Assembly (NCBI GenBank): GCA_965216225.1 | Contig: CBDCFF010000012.1 | Span: forward strand, 14,169 to 78,168 | Origin: 3107 sp965216225 | GTDB lineage: Bacteria > Pseudomonadota > Alphaproteobacteria > Rhodobacterales > Rhodobacteraceae | Direction: 5' to 3' | Length of the DNA stretch: 64,000 nt | In this document: positions 16,900-26,381 of the stretch, piece by piece | Layout of the letters: every line of letters begins with the position of its first letter | How positions within the stretch are numbered: the stretch's first letter is position 1 | Translations under genes and position numbers: made by a program | The notes under the pieces: model-generated | Databases searched by the model: none | Told to the model about the DNA's origin: nothing | Seen by the model: only the letters and a program-made list of their open reading frames with translations

Positions 16900-18878
16900 T
16901 GGTTGCCATTTCGACCGGCGGCATTGACGATTCAACAGAATTGTCGCCGCGCCATCAGGTGCTTTGGTCATTGCTGGGCGCGGCGTTGCTGCTGATGCTG
17001 GCGCGGGCGCTGGGGGTGCTGCCGGATTGGCTGATCCGGCTTCCGGCGTCGATGATTCCGCCTTCCGCGATCTGGCTGGATGCGGCCTTTGACTTCATCA
17101 GGGAGGATCTGGGTCTGATCCATGTGACCAGAACGTTGACTGCCGGGCTGGAATATCTGCTCGATACGACGGCGAATCTGCTTCATGGCAAACGGCGATG
17201 GCCAAATCTGGGCCCGATCCCGTGGACGGCGATCACGGCTGTGGCGGCTGTCATCGGCTATTATCTGGGTGGCTGGAAAATGGCGCAACTGGCGGGTGGA
17301 ACCTTTGTGTGGACTGCCCTGGTCGGCCAGTGGGAAATCGCGATGCAGACCATGTCCGTGCTGATCGTCGCGGCGCCGATTGCATTTCTCGTCGGGCTTG
17401 GGCTGGGAATACTCGGCTGGAAACATGCCCCGTTCGACCGCGCCATCAGGCCCATACTCAGCGTGTTGCAGACACTTCCCTTCTTCACCTATCTGCTGCC
17501 GGCGGTGATATTCTTCAAGGTGGGGCCGACTGCGGGCGCGGTCGCGACCATCGTCTATGCCATTCCGCCGATGATCCTGATGACAACGCTGGGGCTGAAA
17601 AAGGTCAGCCCCGAAGTGGTCGAGGCGGGCAAGATGTCGGGCTGCACCAGATGGCAGATGCTGACGCGCGTCTATATCCCCGCGGCGCGGACCGAATTGC
17701 TGGTCGGCGTAAACCAGGTGATCATGCTGTGTCTGGCAATGGTCGTGCTGACCGCGTTCATCGGGATGCCGGGCCTTGGCGCCAAGCTGCTGGCCATGAT
17801 GGGATCGTTCAAGCTGGGCCGCTCATTCGAGATCGGCGTAACCATCGTGCTCATGGCGATCACGCTCGACCGTTTGTCAAAGGCCTGGGCCGTGAAACAG
17901 CCCCAGCATTTCGAAAGGGGCACACCCTGGTGGCGGCGGCACACCCATCTGCTTTCAGCGATTGCCGCTTTTGTGCTGTTCATGCTTCTGGCGCAGTTGA
18001 TTCAGGTCTTCAGCGAGATCGGGCGTACCCAGCATTTCTCTCAGGGCAAGAAAATCGACACCATCATCAAGTTTGCTCTGAATATCGACGCGGTGCAGGC
18101 CGTAACCGGGTGGCTGCGCTGGTTCCTCAATGTCAAGGTGCTGATCCCGTTCCGTAATTCTCTTCTCTGGATACCGACACCGGCGTTTATCCTGATGGTC
18201 GTGGCGTTCTCCGGCTGGCTGGGCGGGCGGAAGTCGGCGATTTACGCGGCGATCTTTTTCTCGATAGTTGCGTTGTCCGGTTGGTGGGATCGTTCGGTCA
18301 TCACACTCTACACCGTGATTTCCGCCGTTATCCTGGCCACGCTCATCGGCCTGCCGCTGGGCATCCTTGCCGCGCGATCCGAAAGATGGTCACGGCGCAT
18401 TCTGCTTGCCTGCGATACGGCGCAAACCTTCCCCAGTTTCATCTACCTGATACCGGCGATCATGCTTTTCGGCGTCAATGATGTGGCGGTGGTCTTTTCG
18501 ATCCTGATTTTCGCGACCGTGCCGCTGACCCGATACACGATCGAGGGGTTGCGAACGGTGCCGCCGGAAATGACCGAGGCCGCCGACATGGCCGGGGCTT
18601 CGCGTATGCAGAAGCTCCTGTCGGTACAATTGCCGCTGGCGTTGCCGACCATGGCCGTCGGGTTCAATCAGGCAATCATGTTCGCCTTCTTCATGGTGAT
18701 TGTCGCGGCCTTCATCGGCACTCAGGATCTGGGACAGGAATTGCAGCGGACACTCGCCGGGACCGAGCTTGGCAAGAATTTCGTGTTGGGAATGAATGTG
18801 TCGCTGATGGCGTTGACGTTCGACATTGCAATCATGTATTGGGCGGAAAAGCGCAAGCAGGCATTGGGTTTGGGATGA
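16896..18878 (+). CDS. tmoV: TMAO ABC transporter, double-domain permease
   Basis: A 660-residue membrane protein made of two tandem binding-protein-dependent permease domains. The first half holds the EAA loop EAGKMSGCTRWQMLTRVYIPAARTELL..., the second EAADMAGASRMQKLLSVQLPLALPTM, each followed by a GFNQ/GVNQ-AIMF/C helix. The fusion of two ProW-like units in one chain is characteristic of TmoV and related marine transporters, so one polypeptide forms the whole pore. ATGA overlaps couple it to tmoW upstream and tdm downstream. Confidence 0.9.
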   Translation: MMVAISTGGIDDSTELSPRHQVLWSLLGAALLLMLARALGVLPDWLIRLPASMIPPSAIWLDAAFDFIREDLGLIHVTRTLTAGLEYLLDTTANLLHGKRRWPNLGPIPWTAITAVAAVIGYYLGGWKMAQLAGGTFVWTALVGQWEIAMQTMSVLIVAAPIAFLVGLGLGILGWKHAPFDRAIRPILSVLQTLPFFTYLLPAVIFFKVGPTAGAVATIVYAIPPMILMTTLGLKKVSPEVVEAGKMSGCTRWQMLTRVYIPAARTELLVGVNQVIMLCLAMVVLTAFIGMPGLGAKLLAMMGSFKLGRSFEIGVTIVLMAITLDRLSKAWAVKQPQHFERGTPWWRRHTHLLSAIAAFVLFMLLAQLIQVFSEIGRTQHFSQGKKIDTIIKFALNIDAVQAVTGWLRWFLNVKVLIPFRNSLLWIPTPAFILMVVAFSGWLGGRKSAIYAAIFFSIVALSGWWDRSVITLYTVISAVILATLIGLPLGILAARSERWSRRILLACDTAQTFPSFIYLIPAIMLFGVNDVAVVFSILIFATVPLTRYTIEGLRTVPPEMTEAADMAGASRMQKLLSVQLPLALPTMAVGFNQAIMFAFFMVIVAAFIGTQDLGQELQRTLAGTELGKNFVLGMNVSLMALTFDIAIMYWAEKRKQALGLG

Positions 18879-21259
18879 ACGAACTGAAACCGGTCAGGCC
18901 GATTCTGGAAGTCCCCTGGGAGCGAAAGGGGGTGCTGGTCCCCGGATTGCCCATTCTGCCGCCCGGGGTAGAGAGGCACCCGGTTCCCGGCGGTGGTTCG
19001 CGTGCGGTCGCGATCTGCGCCGGGGATGAAATCATCGTGCTGAACCGGGAGGGGCTGCAAGCCGGAGAGCTGGTGTTCTTCGCGCCTGATCGCGGTTCCG
19101 CCGCCGCGATGCTGGGCGCAAGAGGGCACGGTCGCCCGACCGCCACCATCGAAACCCTGGCGAATGGATCGCCTTCGGGCGCGCGTGTTCTGCGCTCGCT
19201 TGCCGCCGCCGGATTCGACATCGAACTAGGCGACGGCATCAGGGTTCTGGGCGACGGCTCCGGTTCCGGGGACATGCAGACATTTGTCGCCGAATGTGAT
19301 GGCCTGCTGATCGTTTCAGCCCCCGGCGGGCCGATGCGCCCCGATGCCCAGAACGCGCCGAGCGAGTTGATCCTCTATATCCGCCGGGCGAACCCGAAAG
19401 ACGGCAAGGCCGCCACCGGCCTGCCCGAACCGCTGGCAGAGCCGTTGCAGGACATCAATATCCAACCCGGCAACGCGATTTCATACGAAGTGAGGAAGGG
19501 TGAATATATCCAGATCCTCGATGTGAAAGGGCGCGAGTGCAGTGATTTTCAGGCTTTCTCGCTCAGGGCGCTGGAAAAGGGGCTGGAGCGGGAGATCGAC
19601 CCGACAACCACGCGCAGCCTGACCGGAAGCCTGTACCCGTCGCCCGGCATCTTCTCGAAATACTGGACGCAGGATCAGGAGCCGCTGGTCGAGATCGTGC
19701 GGGACACCTGCGGGCGGCACGATACTTTCGGCCTGGCCTGCACGGCGCGATACTATGAGGATCTGGGCTATCCGGGGCATGTGAACTGTTCCGACAACAT
19801 CAACGCGGACCTTGCCCGATACGGTGTGCGCCCCCGCGCCGGCTGGCCTGCGATCAATTTCTTTTTCAATACCATGCTCGACGCCGCCAACGCGATTGAC
19901 ATGGATGATCCCTGGTCGCGGCCGGGTGATTACGTCCTGCTGTGCGCACTCAGTGATCTGGTCTGCATCAGCACGGCCTGTCCGTGCGATGTCGATCCGG
20001 CCAATGGCTGGGAGCCAACGGATATTCAGGTCCGCACCTACAGGGCCGGGGAAAGGTTCAGCCGGTCCATCGGCTATCGGAAATCTGCGGAGGCGGATGT
20101 GGAAGAAACAAGGAAAACGGGATTTCACGACAGCTTTGCAAGGCATACCCGCAATTTCGCGGAGTATGGCGGCTATTGGCTGCCCGGAACCTTCACCAAT
20201 TACGGCGCAATCGCCGAATACTGGGCCGTGCGGGAAAAGGCCGCTGTCATGGATCTGTCGCCCCTGCGCAAATATGAGGTGACAGGCCCCGATGCCGAAG
20301 AACTGATGCAGCTTTGCGTCACCCGCGACATGAAGAAGCTGAGCGTGGGGCAGGTGGTGTATACGGCCATGTGCTATGAGCATGGCGGGATGATCGACGA
20401 TGGTACGGTCTATCGGCTGGGCGAGGCCAATTTCCGCTGGATCGGGGGGAATGACACTTCGGGCCTCTGGCTGCGCGAACAGGCGCAGAAGCGGCGCCTG
20501 AACGCATGGGTGCGCAATTCCACGGATCAGTTGCACAATATCGCGGTACAGGGCCGGCATTCGCGCAACATACTGGCGGAAATTTTCTGGACCCCCCCGC
20601 AGCAACCCACGATCGGGGAATTGCCCTGGTTCCGCTTTACCATCGCGCGGGTGGGCGATGTGACGGGAACCGCCGTGCTCATCTCTCGTACCGGCTATTC
20701 CGGCGAATTGGGCTATGAGGTTTTCTGCCATCCGAAAGACGCGCCCGAAATATTCGACAGGGTATGGGACGCCGGGCGGAAATACGGGCTGGCGCCGTTG
20801 GGCCTTGCGGCGCTGGACATGATGCGGATCGAGGCAGGGTTGATCTTTGCCGGGTCCGAATTTGACGATCAGACTGACCCGTGGGAGGCCGGGATCGGCT
20901 TTGTCGTTTCGCTGAAATCCAAGAGTGACGACTTCATCGGTCGGGCGGCGCTGGAAGAGCGGCACGCGCATCCGCATCGAAAACTTGTCGGTTTCGATGT
21001 CGAGGGCGGCGTGATCCCCAGGTCGGGTAATTGCGTGCGGATCGGCAAGGCGCAGGTGGGTGAGATCACGTCGGCCATGAAATCCCCGCTTTTGGGCAGG
21101 GTCATTGCGCTGGGCCGCATTGCGGTTTCACATGCCGAACCGGGAACGCCGGTCGAAATCGGGCAACTCGACGGCCAGCAGAAGCGGCTGAAGGCCGTGG
21201 TCGGCGCCTATCCGCATCTTGATCCGGCCAGAAAGCGGGTGAAGGGCAATTACGATTGA
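18875..21259 (+). CDS. tdm: Trimethylamine N-oxide demethylase
   Basis: A 794-residue two-part enzyme. The N-terminal half contains a DUF1989-type domain with the metal-binding cysteines RECSDFQAF (near 220) and LVCISTACPCDVDP (near 363), which in characterised Tdm hold zinc. The C-terminal half (from about 415: FAEYGGYWLPGTFTNYGAI) is a GcvT-like tetrahydrofolate-binding domain with SRTGYSGELGYEVF. Tdm cleaves TMAO to dimethylamine and formaldehyde, the latter captured as methylene-THF. ATG 18875 overlaps the tmoV stop; an in-frame ATG at 18839 would lie within tmoV and is less likely. A hairpin terminator follows. Confidence 0.92.
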   Translation: MNELKPVRPILEVPWERKGVLVPGLPILPPGVERHPVPGGGSRAVAICAGDEIIVLNREGLQAGELVFFAPDRGSAAAMLGARGHGRPTATIETLANGSPSGARVLRSLAAAGFDIELGDGIRVLGDGSGSGDMQTFVAECDGLLIVSAPGGPMRPDAQNAPSELILYIRRANPKDGKAATGLPEPLAEPLQDINIQPGNAISYEVRKGEYIQILDVKGRECSDFQAFSLRALEKGLEREIDPTTTRSLTGSLYPSPGIFSKYWTQDQEPLVEIVRDTCGRHDTFGLACTARYYEDLGYPGHVNCSDNINADLARYGVRPRAGWPAINFFFNTMLDAANAIDMDDPWSRPGDYVLLCALSDLVCISTACPCDVDPANGWEPTDIQVRTYRAGERFSRSIGYRKSAEADVEETRKTGFHDSFARHTRNFAEYGGYWLPGTFTNYGAIAEYWAVREKAAVMDLSPLRKYEVTGPDAEELMQLCVTRDMKKLSVGQVVYTAMCYEHGGMIDDGTVYRLGEANFRWIGGNDTSGLWLREQAQKRRLNAWVRNSTDQLHNIAVQGRHSRNILAEIFWTPPQQPTIGELPWFRFTIARVGDVTGTAVLISRTGYSGELGYEVFCHPKDAPEIFDRVWDAGRKYGLAPLGLAALDMMRIEAGLIFAGSEFDDQTDPWEAGIGFVVSLKSKSDDFIGRAALEERHAHPHRKLVGFDVEGGVIPRSGNCVRIGKAQVGEITSAMKSPLLGRVIALGRIAVSHAEPGTPVEIGQLDGQQKRLKAVVGAYPHLDPARKRVKGNYD

Positions 21260-21325
21260 TCCGCCGGGCGGATGGGGCAGAACCGCCCGCCGCCGGAATC
21301 GGGCCGAAAACAACGCATGAAAGCC

Positions 21326-21362
21326 GCGGGCCGCCCCGAGAACAGGACGGCCCGCAGTTTTT
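21326..21362 (+). terminator. Rho-independent terminator after tdm
   Basis: The perfect inverted pair GCGGGCCG (21326-21333) and CGGCCCGC (21348-21355) is followed by AGTTTTT. It sits between tdm and the convergent amt-side genes and should end the tmoXWV-tdm transcript. Confidence 0.8.
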
Positions 21363-21387
21363 CACATGTCACATATCCACGAATGGA

Positions 21388-21558
21388 TCATTCATACCCG
21401 ACATAGAGCTGATGCTCTTTCCTGTTGCCCGCCCAGAGCGCCCAAATGCACATGGCGGCAGAGATCAGGGTATAGATTGCGGGCGCTGCCCCTCCGGCAC
21501 CGATATACATGGCGCCGGTGACAGCATCCCAGGTTGCTTGATCAAACGGAAAACCCAT
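21388..21558 (-). CDS. Small membrane protein downstream of amt
   Basis: A 56-residue protein starting MGFPFDQATWDAVTGAMYIG and ending QLYVGYE. It has one hydrophobic helix (about residues 20-43, containing AAPAIYTLISAAMCIWALWAG) followed by a basic NRKEH flank, so the C-terminus is likely cytoplasmic. AGGAA sits about 6 bases before the ATG. It begins only 24 bp after the amt stop, on the same strand, so it is co-transcribed with the ammonium channel. No family name is known to me. Its position suggests an accessory to Amt, but this is inference. Confidence 0.7.
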   Translation of the reverse strand: MGFPFDQATWDAVTGAMYIGAGGAAPAIYTLISAAMCIWALWAGNRKEHQLYVGYE

Positions 21559-21582
21559 TTTCTGTTCCTTTCGTCCTCACTC

Positions 21583-22968
21583 TTACGTTGCCGGCGGCGC
21601 CGAGACGGGAATGCCTTCCGGATAGGCGGCAGAAGCCACCTTGACCGGATCGAGGCCATGCTCTTCGACCTTTGCCGGAACCCTCAGCAAACCCAGCATG
21701 TTCAGGATGAACGAGCAGGCATAGCCCGGTACAAAGCCCAGCAGGCAGAAAACGACGGCCCCGCCGATTTGCCCGAAAAGGCTGATGGTCGGGGCTTCGC
21801 CCGCAGCGCCCTGCAAGGCGGGATAGCCCGCCCCGAAGATACCGAGCGCGACGACGCCATAGATGCCGATCGTCCCGTGAACGGTCACGGCGCCCACCGC
21901 ATCATCAATTTTCATGCGTTCCAGCACACGGGCGGCCGGCGCCAGCAGCAGACCCGCGCCCATCGCAATGATGAAGGTCAGACCCGGCCAATAGATGTCA
22001 AGCCCGGATGCGGTAGAGATGATCCCGGCCAACATGCCGGACATCATCCAGAACGGATCGCGTGTCATGACCCATGCGCCAATCGTGCCGCCCCCCATCG
22101 CCATCAGGATGTTGAAGGCCAGCGCGGACAATGTGATCGGCGTGCCGTAGATCGTCGCAAACCTGTCGCCGTACCAGGACCAGGCTTCGCCGGGCACGAT
22201 CACACAGGCCATCAGGAAGCCCCAGAATCCGGCGATGATCAGCATCAGGCCCACCGCCGTCAAGGGCATGTTGTGCCCGGCGATGTGATTGGCGGAACCG
22301 TCGCTGTTGAATTTGCCGATGCGTGGACCGAGGTTGATCAGGATGCCGAGGGCAAAGAACCCGGCGACCGCATGGACCAGCCCGGCTGCGCCGAAGTCAT
22401 GCACGCCCCATTTCTGGACCATCCAGCCATCTGCGTGCCAGCCCCAGGCGGCGGCGACAACCCAGGCGAAGGAGCCAAGCACGATGGCAAGGATCACGAA
22501 GCCCACTGTCTGGATACGTTCAATCACCGCGCCCGACATGATCGACGCCGTGGTCGCAGCGAACATGGCAAACGCCCCCCAGAACACGCCGGATGCGTTG
22601 TCCCCGATATGCGGACCCATGGATTCGACCCATGGCGCGGCAATGCTGTTTGCATATTCGATGCCCGAGATGCCATTCGGACCCGGCGCACCGGGAAGAC
22701 CCGTCGGAAAGCCCCAGTAAACCCACCAGCCGAAATACCAGAACGTCGGCAGCATGAAGGCAAAGGCAAGAATGTTCTTGACCCCGGACGACAGGACATT
22801 CCTGGTGCGCGATGCGCCCATCTCGTAAGCCATGAACCCCGCATGAATCAGGATCATGAGCGGGATCGTCAGATAGTAGTAGGTTTCTGCGAACATCGTG
22901 TTCGTGATTGCGGAGGATGCCTTTATCTCGGCAACCATTGCGCTGAGCTCAGCAAGTTGTTCTTCCAT
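21583..22968 (-). CDS. amt: Ammonium/methylammonium channel Amt
   Basis: A 461-residue Amt/MEP/Rh channel with about 11 membrane helices. Family landmarks are MILIHAGFMAYEMGASRTRNVL, FWGAFAMFAATTASIMSGAVIER, DFGAAGLVHAVAGFFAL and DAVGAVTVHGTIGIYGVVALG, including the twin pore histidines (VHAVAG and VHGTIG). It imports NH4+ and possibly methylammonium. In methylated-amine clusters amt genes commonly neighbour gmaS. No GlnK gene is adjacent. The upstream region carries a copy of the motif also found before gntR, suggesting shared control with methylamine genes. Confidence 0.93.
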   Translation of the reverse strand: MEEQLAELSAMVAEIKASSAITNTMFAETYYYLTIPLMILIHAGFMAYEMGASRTRNVLSSGVKNILAFAFMLPTFWYFGWWVYWGFPTGLPGAPGPNGISGIEYANSIAAPWVESMGPHIGDNASGVFWGAFAMFAATTASIMSGAVIERIQTVGFVILAIVLGSFAWVVAAAWGWHADGWMVQKWGVHDFGAAGLVHAVAGFFALGILINLGPRIGKFNSDGSANHIAGHNMPLTAVGLMLIIAGFWGFLMACVIVPGEAWSWYGDRFATIYGTPITLSALAFNILMAMGGGTIGAWVMTRDPFWMMSGMLAGIISTASGLDIYWPGLTFIIAMGAGLLLAPAARVLERMKIDDAVGAVTVHGTIGIYGVVALGIFGAGYPALQGAAGEAPTISLFGQIGGAVVFCLLGFVPGYACSFILNMLGLLRVPAKVEEHGLDPVKVASAAYPEGIPVSAPPAT

Positions 22969-23000
22969 GACGGACCTCTCTGTTGCGCGCCCAATTTGAA

Positions 23001-23022
23001 GATTGGTTTATAATTGGGTTAT
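23001..23022 (+). promoter_or_regulatory. Putative operator, copy 2, upstream of amt
   Basis: The plus-strand stretch GATTGGTTTATAATTGGG plus TTAT agrees at 17 of 22 positions with the gntR/gmaS site. More CCAAT boxes follow at 23042-23046 and 23073-23077. The whole 22969-23206 interval is otherwise empty and AT-rich near amt; it is the amt promoter region. Confidence 0.5.
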
Positions 23023-23206
23023 TATTGCGCGGCACGATATACCAATGTTATATCAAAATCTACAATAATGATCCAATAATGGGCCCGTGGCCGGGTATTT
23101 GATCCGGGAATCCGATGGCGCGTTCCGCTTGCCGAAATGAAGGCCGCCATCGTGGCGCCGTCCATCCGGAACTGTCATGGCCGGTGTCAACGGGTGTCAA
23201 CGGGCC

Positions 23207-24217
23207 TCACGCCGCCGGAAGCGGAACCATCAGTTCTTTCCAGCGATGGCAGGAGACCTCATGCCCGTCGTCAGCTTCGGCGTCCAGCTTTGGCTCGGTG
23301 GTTTTGCAGATGTCGATCACATGGGGACAGCGGGTGTGGAACTTGCAGCCCGGCGGCTGATTGGTCGGCGACGGAATCTCGCCTTCCAGCTTCTGCGCCT
23401 TGCCCCGATCATCGGGGTCGAGCGACGGAATCGCCGAGAAGAGCGCCCTAGTATAAGGGTGCCGGGGCGCCGCGAACAGCTTGCGCGTGGGCGCGCTTTC
23501 CACGATCCGGCCCAGATACATCACCGCCACATGATCGCAGGTATGCGCCACCACCGACAGGTCATGGCTGATGAACATGAAGGTCAGGCCCATCTCATGC
23601 TGTATCTGCTTCAACAGGTTCAGGACATCGGCCTGAATCGACACGTCCAGCGCCGCCACGCTTTCATCGGCCACAATGAATTGCGGCCCCGAGACCAGAG
23701 CCCGCGCAATTGAAATCCGCTGCCGCTGACCGCCGGAAAACGCATGTGGAAAGCGCCGCAGATGCTCCAGGTTCAACCGGCATTTGGCGGCGATCTCGCG
23801 CACCCGCGCATCGGTCTCCTCCCGCGTGCCGGTAAGGCCCATCACCTCCAGCGGTTCGGCGATGATGTCGCGCACCGTCATCCGCGGGGACAGGGCCGCA
23901 TAGGGGTCCTGGAAAATCAGTTGCGCCCGCTTGCGGAAATCCTTCAGCGCCGCGCCTTCCAGGGTGGTCAGGTCCAGGTCAACCTCGTCATCCGTGTAAC
24001 GCGCCGTCCCCGACGATATTGGCGCAGCCCTCAGCAGTGCGCGCCCGAGCGTTGTCTTGCCGGAACCGCTCTCCCCCACCAATCCGAAGAAGGCCCCTTT
24101 TTCGATGTTGATCGAAACCCCTTCCACCGCCTTCAGTATCTGCTTGTTGAAAAGGCCGCCGCCGATGGGGAAGCCGACCGAAAGATCGCGAGCCGAAATC
24201 AGTACGTCCCTGCTCAT
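23207..24217 (-). CDS. Peptide-type ABC transporter ATPase, DppF-like
   Basis: A 336-residue ATPase of the oligopeptide/dipeptide group. Walker A is LVGESGSGKTTLGRALL, the signature is FSGGQRQRISIARAL, Walker B is FIVADESVAALD. The C-terminal extension GCKFHTRCPHVIDICK is the cysteine-rich oligopeptide-type tail. It is the last gene of a five-gene minus-strand importer and overlaps the other ATPase gene by 4 bp. The transported solute is not readable from ATPase sequence. Confidence 0.92.
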   Translation of the reverse strand: MSRDVLISARDLSVGFPIGGGLFNKQILKAVEGVSINIEKGAFFGLVGESGSGKTTLGRALLRAAPISSGTARYTDDEVDLDLTTLEGAALKDFRKRAQLIFQDPYAALSPRMTVRDIIAEPLEVMGLTGTREETDARVREIAAKCRLNLEHLRRFPHAFSGGQRQRISIARALVSGPQFIVADESVAALDVSIQADVLNLLKQIQHEMGLTFMFISHDLSVVAHTCDHVAVMYLGRIVESAPTRKLFAAPRHPYTRALFSAIPSLDPDDRGKAQKLEGEIPSPTNQPPGCKFHTRCPHVIDICKTTEPKLDAEADDGHEVSCHRWKELMVPLPAA

Positions 24218-25212
24218 GCCGTCGCCCCTTCGTCATAGAGATGGCAGGACACCCGATGGGTGGCGTCGATCCGGGTCGGATGCGGCAACTCGCTCAGGCA
24301 GCGCCCTTCGATCACCCTGGCGCAGCGGGTGTTGAACACGCAGCCCGAAGGCCGTTCCAGCGGAGACGGGATGTCACCCGGCACCGGGGTCAGCGGCGAA
24401 TCCAGATCGTCGAGCTTCGGCAGGGCGGCCAGCAGGCCCTGCGTATACGGATGGCGCGGGTTGTGGATCACCTCGCGCACCGATCCTTGCTCGATCAGCC
24501 GGCCCAGATACATGACGGAAACCTTGTCGGCGGTCTGCGCCACCACACCCAGATCGTGGGTGATGAAGATGATGCCCATGTGGAACTCATCCACCAGGTC
24601 CTTCATCAGGTCGATCACCTGCGCCTGAATTGTCACGTCCAGCGCCGTCGTCGGTTCATCCGCGATCAGCAGGCTCGGGCTGGTGGACAGCGCCATGGCG
24701 ATCATTGCCCGCTGGCGCATACCCCCCGACAGTTCGAACGCATATTGGTCGAACCGCTTGTGGGCGTCGGAAATCCCCACCCGGTCCAGCATCTCTATCG
24801 AGAGTTTGCGCGCCACCGCCTTCGACATGTGGGAATGCAGTTGCAACTGTTCGACCATCTGCTTGCCGATGGTGATCGCCGGGGCAAAGCTGGCCATCGG
24901 TTCCTGGAAGATCATCGAGATCGCCCCGCCGCGCACCACCTGAAGTTCGAACGGTTTCTTCAGCGACAGAACATCGACCGGACCGTCCCCGGTATGCAGC
25001 GTGATCCTGCTTTCCTCGCCATAGACGGCATTGCGGGCATTCAGGTGCATCAGCGATTTCGCTGTCACCGATTTGCCGGAACCGGATTCGCCCACCAGCC
25101 CCATGACCTCGCCCTTGTCGAGCGAGAAACTCACATTATCGACCGCCGTGATCAGCCCTTCATCGGTGTGGAACTTCAGCGTCAGGTTTTCCACTTCGAT
25201 CAGGGCGCTCAT
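24214..25212 (-). CDS. Peptide-type ABC transporter ATPase, DppD-like
   Basis: A 332-residue ATPase. Walker A is LVGESGSGKSVTAKSL, the signature is LSGGMRQRAMIAMALS, Walker B is LLIADEPTTALD, and the oligopeptide-type tail is GCVFNTRCARVIEGRC. It pairs with the DppF-like subunit as the usual asymmetric heterodimer. It overlaps both neighbours by 4 bp (ATGA type), so stoichiometric translation with the permease and second ATPase is likely. Confidence 0.92.
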   Translation of the reverse strand: MSALIEVENLTLKFHTDEGLITAVDNVSFSLDKGEVMGLVGESGSGKSVTAKSLMHLNARNAVYGEESRITLHTGDGPVDVLSLKKPFELQVVRGGAISMIFQEPMASFAPAITIGKQMVEQLQLHSHMSKAVARKLSIEMLDRVGISDAHKRFDQYAFELSGGMRQRAMIAMALSTSPSLLIADEPTTALDVTIQAQVIDLMKDLVDEFHMGIIFITHDLGVVAQTADKVSVMYLGRLIEQGSVREVIHNPRHPYTQGLLAALPKLDDLDSPLTPVPGDIPSPLERPSGCVFNTRCARVIEGRCLSELPHPTRIDATHRVSCHLYDEGATA

Positions 25213-26381
25213 TTGTTCGCCTCCGCATAGGGGTCGGCCGCGTCACGAAGACCGTCGCCGACAAACACGAAAGCCATCACCAGCGCGATGAAGAAGATCA
25301 CCGGAGTGAAGTACCATTGATAGTTGATCAGCACATCCGCGCTGGTCACGTTCTGCAACATGACCCCCAGCGAATTCACCGGATCCTTCAGCCCCAGCCC
25401 GATGAAGGACAGCGCGGTTTCCGACAACACCATGTAGGGGAAGGAAATCACCAGATCGACGATGATATAGCTGGTGAAGCTGGGCAGGAGGTGGCGGCGG
25501 ATCACATGCCCGGCGGACGCCCCGCAAAGCTGCGCGGCCAGCACGTATTCCTGATTGCGTTCGGTCAGAAGATGCGTTCGCACCCGCCGGGCCAGCGTCG
25601 GCCAGCCGATCAGACCGAGGATCATCGAGATGAAGAAGAACCGCATCTCTGCCGACCATTCCTGCGGCACAAAGGCGGCAATCGCCATGAAAAGCGGAAT
25701 CGCGGGCACGGTTCGCACCGCATCGGTGATCATCTGGATGATGCTGTCTATCCAGCCGCCATAATATCCCGAAACGCCCCCGATCACCAGGGCAAGAACG
25801 AAGGCGATCATGACGCCGATGGTTCCCACCTGAAGCGATGTCCAGATCGCGTGCAGGGTTCGCGAATAAATGTCCTTGCCGCTTGCATCCGTGCCAAAGA
25901 GGTGAATGAATCCCTCGTCCATGCCGAACAGGTGAATACTGCCCGGAATGACACCGAAGATCGTGTAATCCGACCCCCTGACGAAGAACTGCACATAGCG
26001 CCGCTTGTCCTCGCTCACCGTCTCGACCCAGCGGAAATTGGTCGCCAGGGAGCGTTCGCGCTCTACCGTGTGCAGGAAGGGACGCAGCGAACATCCGTTC
26101 CTGTCGCAGAACATCGGTATGTTCGGCGCACCGTTCAGATAATCCTTGTCACGTCCCGCAATCGTCGGGTCGTATGGGGACAGGAATGGCGCGAAGATAC
26201 CCGACAGGATCAGAGCCAGCAGAATGGCGGCGGCGATCATGGCAGAGCGCTGTTTCTTGAAGCGGGCCCAGATCAGTTGCCGTTGCGAGGCGGTGAAATA
26301 GGCCTCTTTTGCTTTCTGATCCCCCGGTGTCGCGGGGGCGGGGGTGGGGGCCTGTGTCGTTTCAGCAGTCATTTCTGTCAC
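25209..26381 (-). CDS. Peptide-type ABC permease, DppC-like, with large periplasmic insert
   Basis: A 390-residue permease. After a cytoplasmic N-terminus the first helix (MIAAAILLALILSGIFAPFLS) is followed by about 100 extra periplasmic residues (including FCDRNGCSLRPFLHTVERER with two cysteines), then the core permease helices and EAA loop EYVLAAQLCGASAGHVIRRHLLPSF. The long insert is typical of a subset of permeases paired with 600-700-residue binding proteins. It overlaps the DppB-like gene by 4 bp. Confidence 0.9.
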   Translation of the reverse strand: MTEMTAETTQAPTPAPATPGDQKAKEAYFTASQRQLIWARFKKQRSAMIAAAILLALILSGIFAPFLSPYDPTIAGRDKDYLNGAPNIPMFCDRNGCSLRPFLHTVERERSLATNFRWVETVSEDKRRYVQFFVRGSDYTIFGVIPGSIHLFGMDEGFIHLFGTDASGKDIYSRTLHAIWTSLQVGTIGVMIAFVLALVIGGVSGYYGGWIDSIIQMITDAVRTVPAIPLFMAIAAFVPQEWSAEMRFFFISMILGLIGWPTLARRVRTHLLTERNQEYVLAAQLCGASAGHVIRRHLLPSFTSYIIVDLVISFPYMVLSETALSFIGLGLKDPVNSLGVMLQNVTSADVLINYQWYFTPVIFFIALVMAFVFVGDGLRDAADPYAEANK

